From Gammaproteobacteria bacterium (GTDB lineage Bacteria > Pseudomonadota > Gammaproteobacteria > Methylococcales > Methylococcaceae), in the NCBI GenBank assembly GCA_009922685.1, contig RFVA01000010.1:1-53339 (forward strand): 53,339 bases of DNA, in the 5' to 3' direction. The translations under genes and the position numbers were made by a program. The notes under the pieces are model-generated. The model searched no databases, was not told the DNA's origin, and saw only the letters and a program-made list of their open reading frames with translations. Below are positions 1 through 8,064 of the stretch, one piece after another; position 1 is the first letter of the stretch; every line of letters starts with the position of its first letter.

Positions 1-2
1 CC

Positions 3-125
3 TTCGAATTTGCGCCTGGAACGGACCTCAAAGATCGGCTCAAGGCCTTCGAAGAATTCACGGTCACCTATCAGGCAGCGAGCGACCAACCTCAGCCTCT
101 CTTCCGTCGCCGAGCCCTTCCATAG
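3..125 (+). CDS. 3' end of an unknown gene (partial)
   Basis: The third frame is open from the window edge to a TAG at 123-125 and gives 40 residues. The peptide is charged and amphipathic (it contains DLKDRLKAFEEF) and its codon choice resembles the neighbouring genes, which favours real coding over chance. The other two forward frames are also largely open here, so the frame call is not certain. It ends 16 bases before the next start and could be cotranscribed with the lipoprotein gene. No family can be named from this fragment. Confidence 0.4.
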   Translation, partial: FEFAPGTDLKDRLKAFEEFTVTYQAASDQPQPLFRRRALP

Positions 126-141
126 ACTCTGAGGAACACCG

Positions 142-588
142 ATGCTTGATACAAACGATTCAATCAAAGCCGCCGCTGCCCTGGTCCTGACGGGATTCCT
201 GTCGGCTTGCTCCATTTCAGACTCTTCCGTCTCTATTTCAGGGTCCCTTGAATCCAGCGCCGAATCCTCGAGTTCGCCGTTCAAATCCTCAAGCCCCAAA
301 GAGGCCACGGACAAGGCCAAGAGTTCCTACACCGATGATGTCGCTAATCTGACCTTCTCGATCGCCGGCTCACAGATGTCGTCGAATGATTTCGCCAATG
401 CCTTAAGCCGGACCGCGGCGCAATCAAAGATCAGTGATTGGGCGGAGGAAAAGGCGACCTTCACTGGCATCGGCAAAGGCCTCAAGCGCGCAGGTATTGC
501 CAAACAAAACATTGGTCAGCTCCCCTACCTTCAGAAAGTCCTGACCAGCAAGAAGGATGCGCTTAGATCCATTGAGGAAGGTTACTAA
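142..588 (+). CDS. Putative lipoprotein of unknown function, upstream of a DUF4105-like protein
   Basis: This 148-residue protein starts at an ATG with GAGGA about eight bases upstream. A short hydrophobic stretch (about residues 8-22) ends in a lipobox-like LSAC, so Cys23 should be lipidated. A Ser-rich linker follows (about 25-60). The C-terminal part is compact and helical, with an ISDWAEEKATFTGIGKG segment. Small lipoproteins with a Ser-rich linker and an ISDWE..ATWTGIGRG-like segment are, from memory, found in Pseudomonas and relatives beside a larger exported protein, as here. The next reading frame begins 32 bases before this one ends, so the two are probably co-translated. Function is unknown. 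Confidence 0.7.
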   Translation: MLDTNDSIKAAAALVLTGFLSACSISDSSVSISGSLESSAESSSSPFKSSSPKEATDKAKSSYTDDVANLTFSIAGSQMSSNDFANALSRTAAQSKISDWAEEKATFTGIGKGLKRAGIAKQNIGQLPYLQKVLTSKKDALRSIEEGY

Positions 589-2017
589 AACCGAAGTTTT
601 GTCCTTATTTTCGGAGGTGGCCCTCGTCCTTATCCTTGGACTCTGGCCACCGCAGGGAGCTGCATTCAAGGCGCCTCGGGTCGACATCCTCTATATCGAT
701 GCCAATGTTGGAAGCTCCAGCGGGGGCCATGTCGCCCTTCGTCTTGAAGACGAGGTCTACCATTTTCAAAATGAACAAGGGACGACCCGCCTCACCCGTG
801 ATGACTGGTCTCGGTTTCGCTGGGTCTATAACGACATCGAGAACCGGAACATCGAGACGGCCCAACTTCAGTTAAGGCCTTCGGACGCGGACCGTCTTCG
901 GCAACATCTCGGGCTTTTCTTCATTACTCAACAGCGGCAAACCGATTATCTAAAGGCCCTTGAAGAGGACATTAGCCTCCTTGAGGCCCTCGAGACTGGA
1001 GACCAGATGCCGCTCACGGGAAGGGCTTTTTTTGAACCGGCAAAAACCCTTAAAAAACCGTTAGAAAGCCTTCGTCAAATGCTCATCGAGCAGGCAGGAC
1101 CTGACTTCTTGACCCAGGAGCGCGCAAGGCTTCTCAAAACCCTTCAAAACCTTCACTATGATGAAAGGCTTGAAGGACTCTCCCTCAAAGAACAGCCCTA
1201 CCCCGATTACCCTCCCACCTTTTCTGAAAAGGTGGGAGATCTCTTGACCCGACAACTCGCTCTCAAAGTGATCGACGGGGAGGAACGCCTCCGTCAAAGC
1301 ACCCTCATTGAGGCCGGCCCGCTCCCCTCCAGCCGGACCAGGCAGTGGCTTCAAGGATACCTTGGGAAACTTGAAGAAAGCATCATCCGGGGCCTTCTAA
1401 GCCCCTACCCCGGAGGTGGGGGTCCCCTCTTAATCGCTCTCGCCCGCCACCAAAGTGTGGCCTTATCGCTAGCTCGGAATCGTCTCTTTTTTCTTCCTCT
1501 CTTTGAAGGGGAACCGCGGCACCTCGAAGCCAATGACCAGGAACAACAGCGCCTTGAAGCCCTCTTCTTGAATCAGCTCACGCAAGAGGTCACGGCTTCC
1601 CGTGAGAAGATCTTCTCTCACCAGAAGCCCAACGAATGGGACTATCACCGGATGGAGATCGGAGCGTCTGAAATCAATGAAATGCACTCCGCTCAGAGAG
1701 CACAGCGAGCTGCCGATTTCAAAAGGACCCCAGGACCTCCTCGAGGCGAGGGGCGAGAAAACCTGCATGATCTTTTGATGACCGGACCCGTTCTAAAAGG
1801 GGCACTGATTACGGCTAAAGCCCGACGCCATCGATTTTGGGAATGGTTTGATGCCCAGTATGGCTATCAACTGATTACCCACAACTGCGTCACCGAACTC
1901 AATAGGGCTATCCAAGGGAGCTTCAAAGACGCCAATGAACGTCTTGCATTCGGTGGCCACATCGATCCTTTGCTCTCACAAAGCTTTGTGCCCTACCGGT
2001 ATTTTGAATTATCATGA
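557..2017 (+). CDS. DUF4105-like exported protein, N-terminal piece (frame broken at its 3' end)
   Basis: The frame encodes 486 residues. Residues 14-37 form a signal-peptide-like hydrophobic segment. A mature domain follows with SSGGHVALRL near residue 57 and, near the C-terminus, ITHNCVTELN. A His motif placed before an Asn-Cys motif is the order seen in permuted papain-like (NlpC/P60, DUF4105-type) enzymes, so a thiol hydrolase or envelope-remodelling role is possible but unproven. The ATG at 557 sits directly against AAGAAGG; a later alternative start cannot be excluded. The frame stops at 2015-2017 in the middle of what looks like a longer protein, whose remainder is readable in the +1 frame. 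It overlaps the upstream lipoprotein gene. Confidence 0.6.
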   Translation: MRLDPLRKVTKTEVLSLFSEVALVLILGLWPPQGAAFKAPRVDILYIDANVGSSSGGHVALRLEDEVYHFQNEQGTTRLTRDDWSRFRWVYNDIENRNIETAQLQLRPSDADRLRQHLGLFFITQQRQTDYLKALEEDISLLEALETGDQMPLTGRAFFEPAKTLKKPLESLRQMLIEQAGPDFLTQERARLLKTLQNLHYDERLEGLSLKEQPYPDYPPTFSEKVGDLLTRQLALKVIDGEERLRQSTLIEAGPLPSSRTRQWLQGYLGKLEESIIRGLLSPYPGGGGPLLIALARHQSVALSLARNRLFFLPLFEGEPRHLEANDQEQQRLEALFLNQLTQEVTASREKIFSHQKPNEWDYHRMEIGASEINEMHSAQRAQRAADFKRTPGPPRGEGRENLHDLLMTGPVLKGALITAKARRHRFWEWFDAQYGYQLITHNCVTELNRAIQGSFKDANERLAFGGHIDPLLSQSFVPYRYFELS

Positions 2018-2339
2018 GGAGAATATACCCCTCGCCCTTCAGGAGAGCACTACCCTCACGGGGACACTCTACAGTCCAAGACCTTCAGATGGACGCTTTC
2101 TATTTTTTACGGAACAACCGGCATGGAGCAGGCCCCTTCTCGGAACGGCCAACCTCATTTATGCGATGGCAGCCATCGGTCAAGGACTAATCGCCCTCCC
2201 CACCGATGAAGGACGGGACCTCGAGTCGGCACTGAGCGGGGTCCTCTTCAGTCTTCCTGAACTAGGAGGGTGGACGATCCGTAAGGGATCTTATACGGAG
2301 GCGGGCCTTAGGGCCCGAGAGGCGACCGGCCATCCCTAA
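2016..2339 (+). pseudogene. C-terminal part of the DUF4105-like protein, shifted to the +1 frame
   Basis: Skipping one base (T2015) joins ...VPYRYFELS to EENIPLALQES and continues for about 108 residues to TAA. This segment contains ESTTLTGTLYSPR and NIRKGS-like WTIRKGSYTE, which from memory belong to the C-terminal end of the same Pseudomonas-type protein rather than to a separate gene. It has no start codon or ribosome site of its own that makes sense; the in-frame ATG at 1935 lies inside the first frame. The reconstructed protein would be about 595 residues. Options are a true one-base frameshift (pseudogene), a sequencing error, or +1 recoding at TCA-TGA. Confidence 0.6.
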
Positions 2340-2350
2340 ACGAGATGGCC
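2328..2350. terminator. Hairpin between convergent genes
   Basis: GGCCATC at 2328-2334 pairs with GATGGCC at 2344-2350 across a nine-base loop that contains the TAA of the forward gene. It lies between the convergent ends of the DUF4105-like gene and ctpA. There is no long T run on either strand, so it is at best a weak bidirectional terminator. Confidence 0.35.
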
Positions 2351-2369
2351 AGCCTCCAAGAAGCTTAAA

Positions 2370-3749
2370 CTACTTGGCCTTTTGAGCTGGAGGAGTCACA
2401 GGCTTCTTAACAATGTTGATGCCCTTCAGAAGATTAAGGGCTTCGTTCAAGGGGTAATCTTGAAGGGCGAGCGCTTCTTCAATCTCTTGCTTGGTCTTGG
2501 GCTCTTTGGTCACCGGCAAATCCTTCATGGGCTCATGCTTTGGACCTGGGTTGTTGTTCTCGAGATGGTTAGCAAGATCGGCTTCCTTCAGGGGACCAAA
2601 TTCGGACTGTACGGCCGCCTCAAGCTTGACCTTCGAAATCGAGACGTCAGGGGCAATACCCTCCGCCTGAATGGATCGACCCGATGGGGTAAAGTAGCGG
2701 GCCGTCGTCAACTTCACTGCCGCACCATTGCTGGTGGGCAAAATGGTTTGGACAGACCCTTTACCAAAGGTCTTTTCGCCCATGATGATGGCTCGATTGT
2801 GATCCTGCAGGGCCCCTGCAACGATCTCGGAAGCGGAGGCTGAGCCTGCGTTAATCAACACCACGATGGGAGATCCCTCGAGAAGGTCACCTGGAGAAGC
2901 GTTGAATTTCATCTTCGCATCCTCGACTCGGCCATCGGTGTAGACGATCAGACCATCATCGATAAAGGCATCACTCACCGTCACGGCAGCATTCAGAACG
3001 CCGCCAGGGTTATTCCTAAGGTCAATGACCAACCCTTTGAGCTTTCCAGGCTTCTTAAGCTCCTCAATCGCCTCAACCATACTCTCACCCGTCTTCGCCT
3101 GGAAACTCGATAGGCGAACATAGCCATACCCTGGCTCCAACAAGCGACTCTTGACGCTCTTAACCTTGATAATATCGCGAACCAGCTTCAACTTGATCGG
3201 CTGTTCCGCCCCTTCCCGAACGATGGTCAAAACGATAGGGCTCCCCGGTTCACCGCGCATGATCTTGACGGCATCATTAAGGCTCAAGCCCTTGACCGGT
3301 TTGTCATCGAGACGAATGATAAGATCACCGGCTTTGACACCCGCCTTCTGAGCGGGCGTATCGTCGATCGGGGAGATGACCTTCACGAACCCATTTTCCA
3401 TGCCCACTTCGATCCCGAGCCCACCAAACTGGCCGGTGGTCCCGACCTTCAATTCGTCATAGGCTTCCTTGTCGAGATAAGCGGAATGGGGATCGAGGCC
3501 GCTCAACATCCCCCGAATAGCGTCCTCAAGGAGTTTGTCGTCCTTCACCGGTTCGACATAATCTTGCTTGATGCGGCCATAGACCTCCGAAAAAGTTTTG
3601 AGTCCCTCAAAGGGGATTTGCGTCGAGTCTTGTTGCGGTTCGGCCTTTGGGGCCAGCGCTTGCTCTGCAACGCTGAGGCCAGGTAGGCCAGCACCAAGAC
3701 TCAATAGCGAACCACATACCAGAACCCTGAGGTGTTTCTGTCGCAACAT
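2370..3749 (-). CDS. ctpA: C-terminal processing peptidase CtpA (S41 family)
   Basis: This 459-residue serine protease acts in the periplasm on the C-termini of envelope proteins. An N-terminal hydrophobic stretch (about 8-27) looks like a signal peptide or anchor. A PDZ domain spans about 100-185 (FGGLGIEVG, AGVKAGDLI). The S41 protease core carries LRNNPGG (245-250), the catalytic-Ser motif GSASASE (302-308) and the catalytic Lys in TFGKGSVQ (Lys330), the Ser-Lys dyad of this family. The C-terminal tail is Lys/Pro-rich. It lies 40 bases downstream of envC on the same strand, the usual gpmI-envC-ctpA order, so a cell-wall link (turnover of hydrolases) is likely. All catalytic features are present. 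Confidence 0.93.
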   Translation of the reverse strand: MLRQKHLRVLVCGSLLSLGAGLPGLSVAEQALAPKAEPQQDSTQIPFEGLKTFSEVYGRIKQDYVEPVKDDKLLEDAIRGMLSGLDPHSAYLDKEAYDELKVGTTGQFGGLGIEVGMENGFVKVISPIDDTPAQKAGVKAGDLIIRLDDKPVKGLSLNDAVKIMRGEPGSPIVLTIVREGAEQPIKLKLVRDIIKVKSVKSRLLEPGYGYVRLSSFQAKTGESMVEAIEELKKPGKLKGLVIDLRNNPGGVLNAAVTVSDAFIDDGLIVYTDGRVEDAKMKFNASPGDLLEGSPIVVLINAGSASASEIVAGALQDHNRAIIMGEKTFGKGSVQTILPTSNGAAVKLTTARYFTPSGRSIQAEGIAPDVSISKVKLEAAVQSEFGPLKEADLANHLENNNPGPKHEPMKDLPVTKEPKTKQEIEEALALQDYPLNEALNLLKGINIVKKPVTPPAQKAK

Positions 3750-3789
3750 AAAGATCCCTTAGATGAAGTTAATCTCAAAACGGAATAGA

Positions 3790-4950
3790 TCAGTGGGCCT
3801 CTTGGCACCACAGAATGGGGTCGACAGGCTTTCCCTGCCGGCGAATTCCAAAGTAAAGTCCGGGCCTGTCTCGGCCACCACTCGAACCCAGCGTCGCAAT
3901 GACGTCATCGGCCGCTACCCTTTCACCCTTCTGCTTGAAGTGGGTCTGATTAAAGGCATAAAGACTCATCACCCCGTCCCCATGATCAATGATGGTCAGA
4001 AGACCATAACCCCTGAGCCAGTCAGCAAATGCAACGGTACCGGCCGCCACGGACCGAATCGGCGCCCCTTCCTTGCCCCCGATCAGGAGACCATCCCAGC
4101 GACCGGTCATTCGCGGACTACCAAACCGGGCCACGACGGGACCTGTTGGAGGGCAATGCGCCTTTTTAACGCTTGCCAAGGGCGCCTCCCCTTGGGGGCT
4201 CTCAGGAATGGCCTTTTTGATCGTTTGATCCTTGACGGATTCGATCAACCGTTCAAGCTGCTTCTCGTCTTCCTTTAACTGGCTTAGCCGTTGGGCTTTT
4301 TCGTTCAGCTCTCGGTCCCAGCTCTTTAGGAGTTGGCGACGCTGACGACCGGATTCAAGGAGGGCCATCCGCTCATTTTGCGTTTTCTTGCCCAATAAGG
4401 TTTTTTGCTCCGCTTCGATTTGAAGCTCCGCTTCGGTCATCCTTATTTGTTCAAGATCCCCTTCAAGCTTCCGAATCAGATCCGATCGCGCCCGACCAAG
4501 GTACCCGTAATAGGCTAGCACACGCGCCAAATGAGAAGGCTCCTCCTGATTCAACAAGAGCTTGAGCCAATCCTCCCGACCAATCAGATGCGCGCTCCTG
4601 AGCTGTCCGGCCAAGGTCTTCTGTTGCTCCCGAACGGACGCTTGCAGCTGGTCTCGGCGCTGCCGCAATCCTTTCGTGCGTTTCTCTCTAACGCGCGACT
4701 GTGACTCCAGCTCACCAATGGTTCTAGCCATTTGACCTTGCTCGAGCTCAATCTCAGAAAGCTGTTGATTCAGTCGATCACGGATCGCCATCAGGGCCTC
4801 CCGCTGCTGTTGGGTCGAGGCGATCTCACCCTGAACCTCCAACAGCGGCTGTCGATCGGTTTCGGCCAAGGTCACGCTTGAGAACCCAAGAGCGGCCGTC
4901 AGGAAAAGACTGACGACCCCCCTGCCGAGGCCTTCAAAGCCGAAAAGCAA
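3790..4950 (-). CDS. envC: Murein hydrolase activator EnvC
   Basis: EnvC is a periplasmic activator that FtsEX recruits to the septum, where it switches on amidases such as AmiA/AmiB. The 386-residue protein has a signal peptide (about 8-29), a long coiled-coil region (about 33-245) and a C-terminal LytM/M23 domain (about 270-380). The M23 metal site is degenerate: WDGLLIG stands where active enzymes have HxGxD, and LYFGIR stands where they have the second His motif. That is expected of an activator with no hydrolase activity. It lies between gpmI (15 bases upstream) and ctpA. The start at 4950 gives a complete signal peptide. Confidence 0.9.
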   Translation of the reverse strand: MLFGFEGLGRGVVSLFLTAALGFSSVTLAETDRQPLLEVQGEIASTQQQREALMAIRDRLNQQLSEIELEQGQMARTIGELESQSRVREKRTKGLRQRRDQLQASVREQQKTLAGQLRSAHLIGREDWLKLLLNQEEPSHLARVLAYYGYLGRARSDLIRKLEGDLEQIRMTEAELQIEAEQKTLLGKKTQNERMALLESGRQRRQLLKSWDRELNEKAQRLSQLKEDEKQLERLIESVKDQTIKKAIPESPQGEAPLASVKKAHCPPTGPVVARFGSPRMTGRWDGLLIGGKEGAPIRSVAAGTVAFADWLRGYGLLTIIDHGDGVMSLYAFNQTHFKQKGERVAADDVIATLGSSGGRDRPGLYFGIRRQGKPVDPILWCQEAH

Positions 4951-4965
4951 CGACTTCAGCTCGTT

Positions 4966-6510
4966 TTAGATGAGCAAGGAACGCCCGGTCATTTCGACCG
5001 GCTTTTCAATCCCAATGACGTCAAGAAGGGTCGGCGCAACATCTGCAAGATTGCCGCCATCGGCAAGAGTCCGGCCGCGCTTGCCTCGATAAAGGAATGG
5101 CACCGGGAACGTGGTGTGCTGGGTCAGCGCGACCTCCGTATCAGGATCTACCATCTGTTCGACGTTGCCGTGATCCGCGGTAACCAGGAGTTCACCCCCC
5201 ACTTTATCGAGGGCGGTCACAATCCGGCCCAAAGCCGCATCGAGGGTCTCGACCGCTTTAATGGCCGCGTCCATGAAACCGGTATGACCAACCATGTCCC
5301 CATTGGCGTAATTACAGATAATCACGTCGTAGGCGCCACTCTCGATTGCCTTGACCATTTCATCGGTCACCTCAACGGCACTCATCTCAGGCTGAAGGTC
5401 ATAGGTCTTGACTTGCGGTGATGGAATGAGGATGCGTGATTCGCCCTCAAAAGGCTCATCCTTACCGCCATTGAAAAAGAACGTCACATGCGCATATTTT
5501 TCAGTTTCAGCCAGCCGTAACTGCTTGAGGCCATGGTCCGCCAACACCTCCCCCAACGTCTGTGTGATCGAGGCCGGTGGGAAGGCGATCGGATAAGTAA
5601 AGTCCTGATGGTATTCGGTCAGGGTGACATAGGTGCCAAGCTTTCTGACAGCGCGGCGCTCAAAGCCTGAAAAGACCTCATCGTTGATCGCCTTGGTGAT
5701 TTCACGAGCCCGATCGGCTCTAAAGTTCATAAACACCACGGCATCGCCATCTTCCAAATGAACCGGGGATTCACCCGGAGGAAGAATCAGGGTGGTCTCT
5801 ACAAACTCATCCGTTTCACCGCGCGCATAGGCGGCATCCAGTCCCTCGAGCGCCGAGGCTGCGGTAAACGTCCCTTTGCCTTCAACGATGAGCTCATAGG
5901 CTTTCTCGACACGGTCCCATCGGTTGTCCCGATCCATCGCGAAGAACCGACCGGCGAGGGAAGCAAGACGGCCAGCGCCCACCTTCTTGAAGGTAGCCTC
6001 AAGGCCTAAGATGGAATCCCTAGCACTCTGTGGCGGGGTGTCGCGACCATCGAGGAAAGCATGCATATAGATTTTCTTGAGACCTTTTCTGGCCGCCAGT
6101 TCAACCATCGCCTGAATATGGAGGTCATGACTGTGGACGCCACCCGGGGAGAGTAAGCCAAAAATATGTAATGCTTTGTCACCCGCTAGGGCCTTGTCGA
6201 CCGCCGCTGTCAATTGAGGATTGGTGAAGAACGATCCATCTCGGATGGATTTATTGACGGCGGTGAAATCCTGATTGATCAGCCGTCCGGCGCCAAGATG
6301 AAGATGCCCAACCTCCGAATTTCCCATCTGATCATCCGGTAACCCGACGGTCTCACCGGCACATTCAATCAGGGTGTGCGGGCAAGTCGCCCACAAACCA
6401 GACCAATTCGGCGTCTTAGCTTGTGCGATCGCATTGTATTGGCTTGATTCGTTATAGCCGAATCCATCAAGGATTATCAAAACTACGGGTTTAGGGCGAT
6501 GCGAGTTCAA
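4966..6510 (-). CDS. gpmI: 2,3-bisphosphoglycerate-independent phosphoglycerate mutase
   Basis: GpmI interconverts 3- and 2-phosphoglycerate in glycolysis and gluconeogenesis, using two Mn2+ ions and a phosphoserine intermediate. The protein has 514 residues, the normal length. It begins with [10 protein letters not shown], where Asp15 is a metal ligand, and contains QMGNSEVGH with the phospho-accepting Ser65. [11 protein letters not shown] and the late [10 protein letters not shown] metal motif are both present. It is the first gene of a gpmI-envC-ctpA operon and is divergent from the ArsR regulator, as gpmM-envC is divergent from yibN in E. coli. Nothing looks damaged. Confidence 0.96.
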   Translation of the reverse strand: MNSHRPKPVVLIILDGFGYNESSQYNAIAQAKTPNWSGLWATCPHTLIECAGETVGLPDDQMGNSEVGHLHLGAGRLINQDFTAVNKSIRDGSFFTNPQLTAAVDKALAGDKALHIFGLLSPGGVHSHDLHIQAMVELAARKGLKKIYMHAFLDGRDTPPQSARDSILGLEATFKKVGAGRLASLAGRFFAMDRDNRWDRVEKAYELIVEGKGTFTAASALEGLDAAYARGETDEFVETTLILPPGESPVHLEDGDAVVFMNFRADRAREITKAINDEVFSGFERRAVRKLGTYVTLTEYHQDFTYPIAFPPASITQTLGEVLADHGLKQLRLAETEKYAHVTFFFNGGKDEPFEGESRILIPSPQVKTYDLQPEMSAVEVTDEMVKAIESGAYDVIICNYANGDMVGHTGFMDAAIKAVETLDAALGRIVTALDKVGGELLVTADHGNVEQMVDPDTEVALTQHTTFPVPFLYRGKRGRTLADGGNLADVAPTLLDVIGIEKPVEMTGRSLLI

Positions 6511-6565
6511 CGTATAATCTCCGGCTGAGTTCTTATGGAACTTGAGGGATAGGGCTTGGACCTTT

Positions 6566-6593
6566 GTGGGGCTTGATGTCTCAAAGACCCCAC
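6566..6593. repeat. Inverted repeat in the gpmI/arsR divergent promoter region
   Basis: GTGGGG at 6566-6571 faces CCCCAC at 6588-6593 across 16 bases, with extra TT/AA pairing inside. It sits between the divergent starts of gpmI and the ArsR-family gene. It could be an operator for that regulator or a leader hairpin. The sequence alone does not decide. Confidence 0.35.
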
Positions 6594-6645
6594 CCTCCCC
6601 CGATTTTAGCTGTTTTTCACTCGCTCGTCGTCACTCTGGCCCTCT

Positions 6646-6996
6646 TTGGAGCCTGATGGAGGACGTCCCCAGGAAATATCGAATGACATGAAGGAAGATT
6701 TGATCAACCGCGAAGAGGACATCGCTCAAGCTGCTTATTGCATCAAGGCCATGGCACACCCGCTCAGACTCAAAATTCTCTGTGTACTCGGCGAAGAGCG
6801 CGCCAGTGTTCAAGAAATTGTTGACGCCTGCGGCACGACGCAAAGCAATATCTCACAACATCTCGCTATTTTAAGGGAGAAGGGAATTCTTGGGAGCAGC
6901 AAGGAATCCAATCGAGTCTTCTATTATGTGGACGATAAAAGAACCCTGAAGCTGATCACACTGATGCGTGACGTCTTCTGCCCTGACCTAGATTAA
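6646..6996 (+). CDS. ArsR/SmtB-family regulator, possibly persulfide-sensing
   Basis: This winged-helix regulator has 116 residues from the ATG at 6646, or 102 from the ATG at 6688, which has AGGAAA upstream and may be the true start. AHPLRLKILC (37-46) and the recognition helix TTQSNISQHLAIL (64-76) are typical. The metal-binding ELCVCDL motif of ArsR is absent. Cys46 and Cys112 are 66 residues apart, the same spacing as the two persulfide-sensing cysteines recalled for SqrR/BigR-type repressors (Cys41, Cys107). A membrane rhodanese gene starts 24 bases downstream, so a sulfur-stress role is a reasonable inference. It sits where E. coli has only a divergent promoter. Confidence 0.85.
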   Translation: MEPDGGRPQEISNDMKEDLINREEDIAQAAYCIKAMAHPLRLKILCVLGEERASVQEIVDACGTTQSNISQHLAILREKGILGSSKESNRVFYYVDDKRTLKLITLMRDVFCPDLD

Positions 6997-7020
6997 CCTC
7001 TTCCAATACCGGACACCCTC

Positions 7021-7470
7021 ATGAATCTCAATATCAGCCCTGATCAACTGCTTGAATTTATCGGCAATCACTACCTGATGGCCGGAGCGCTCTTTCTCGT
7101 GACCGTTCTTCTGATCCAAGACGTCTTCGACAACCTCTTCAGGAAACACAAGATGGTCTCCCCCTCTGAGGCCGTTATCCTCTTGAATGACGATGCGACG
7201 ATCCTGATCGATGTTCGAGAAGCCACTGAATTTGCCGAGGGACACATCGAAGGCGCCAGAAACATCCCTTTCGGCAAGCTCGACGAAAGGGCTGCAGAAC
7301 TCGATGGTCACAAAGCCTCCGCCGTCGTTGTGACCTGCCAGTCCGGAACCCGATCCCTCGCCGCCGGCAAAAAGTTGACCGGCCTCGGCTTCACTCAGGT
7401 CTACGAACTCAAAGGCGGGCTGTTTGCCTGGAAGGATCAAAATCTTCCTGTCACTAAGAAACGCAAGTAA
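7021..7470 (+). CDS. yibN: Membrane-anchored rhodanese YibN
   Basis: A single-domain sulfurtransferase of 149 residues. One transmembrane helix (about 18-37) anchors it in the inner membrane. The rhodanese domain follows (about 50-145), with VREATEFAEGHI and the active-site loop CQSGTR, whose Cys would carry the persulfide. The neighbouring order is that of E. coli yibN-grxC-secB-gpsA, except that grxC is missing here: only 63 bases lie between this gene and secB. The start lacks a clear Shine-Dalgarno sequence. It is probably cotranscribed with the ArsR gene. Confidence 0.88.
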   Translation: MNLNISPDQLLEFIGNHYLMAGALFLVTVLLIQDVFDNLFRKHKMVSPSEAVILLNDDATILIDVREATEFAEGHIEGARNIPFGKLDERAAELDGHKASAVVVTCQSGTRSLAAGKKLTGLGFTQVYELKGGLFAWKDQNLPVTKKRK

Positions 7471-7533
7471 GCCAATCAGCCCAAGGCAGCCCACTCTCTT
7501 TCCCTTCAACCCACTATTTATCAACCAAACATC

Positions 7534-8004
7534 ATGGCCGAGGAAAACGCTACGCAGGCAGAACGTCAGTTCAACATTCAGAAGATCTACGTTAAGGACG
7601 TCTCCTTTGAAACCCCTAATTCACCCGACATCTTCACCCTGACCTGGGAACCTGAAGTCGAGTTCAACCTCAGCAGTAGTGCCGTTCAGGTTCAAGATAA
7701 TGTCTATGAGGTCAGCCTCACGGTGACCCTGACCGTGAAAATCACCCAAAAAACCGCTTACCTCGTCGAAATCACCCAATCCGGCATCTTCAGCGCTATT
7801 GGCTTTGCGAGTGAAGAAATGGGTCACCTCCTCGGCAGCTACTGCCCGAACCTCCTGTTCCCCTATGCCCGCGAGGTGGTCTCGGATCTGGTCAGCAAAG
7901 GCGGCTTCCCGCCGATGCTGTTGGCCCCAGTCAACTTCGATGGGCTCTATGCGCAACACCTTCAGCAGATGCAGCAGAACCCAGAGTCTGCCACCAGCCA
8001 TTGA
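7534..8004 (+). CDS. secB: Protein-export chaperone SecB
   Basis: SecB is a cytosolic tetrameric chaperone that keeps preproteins unfolded and passes them to SecA. The protein has 156 residues, the normal length, and contains FNIQKIYVKDVSFETPN near the N-terminus, WEPEVEFNL, and the conserved FPYAREVVSDLVSKGGFPPMLLAPVNFD toward the C-terminus (split here: YAREVVSDL, then GGFPPMLLAPVNF). It lies between yibN and gpsA as in enteric bacteria. No good Shine-Dalgarno sequence precedes the ATG, a trait shared by several genes in this operon. Confidence 0.95.
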   Translation: MAEENATQAERQFNIQKIYVKDVSFETPNSPDIFTLTWEPEVEFNLSSSAVQVQDNVYEVSLTVTLTVKITQKTAYLVEITQSGIFSAIGFASEEMGHLLGSYCPNLLFPYAREVVSDLVSKGGFPPMLLAPVNFDGLYAQHLQQMQQNPESATSH

Positions 8005-8064
8005 GGAATCACGCCAGATGGCTCCGGTGCGCCCCTTGAAACGTCAAACCAGAGCCTTCCTAAC

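Noticed and set aside
3763-4278. A 171-residue frame on the plus strand
   Set aside because: It lies antisense to envC, whose domains and length are complete. Shadow frame.
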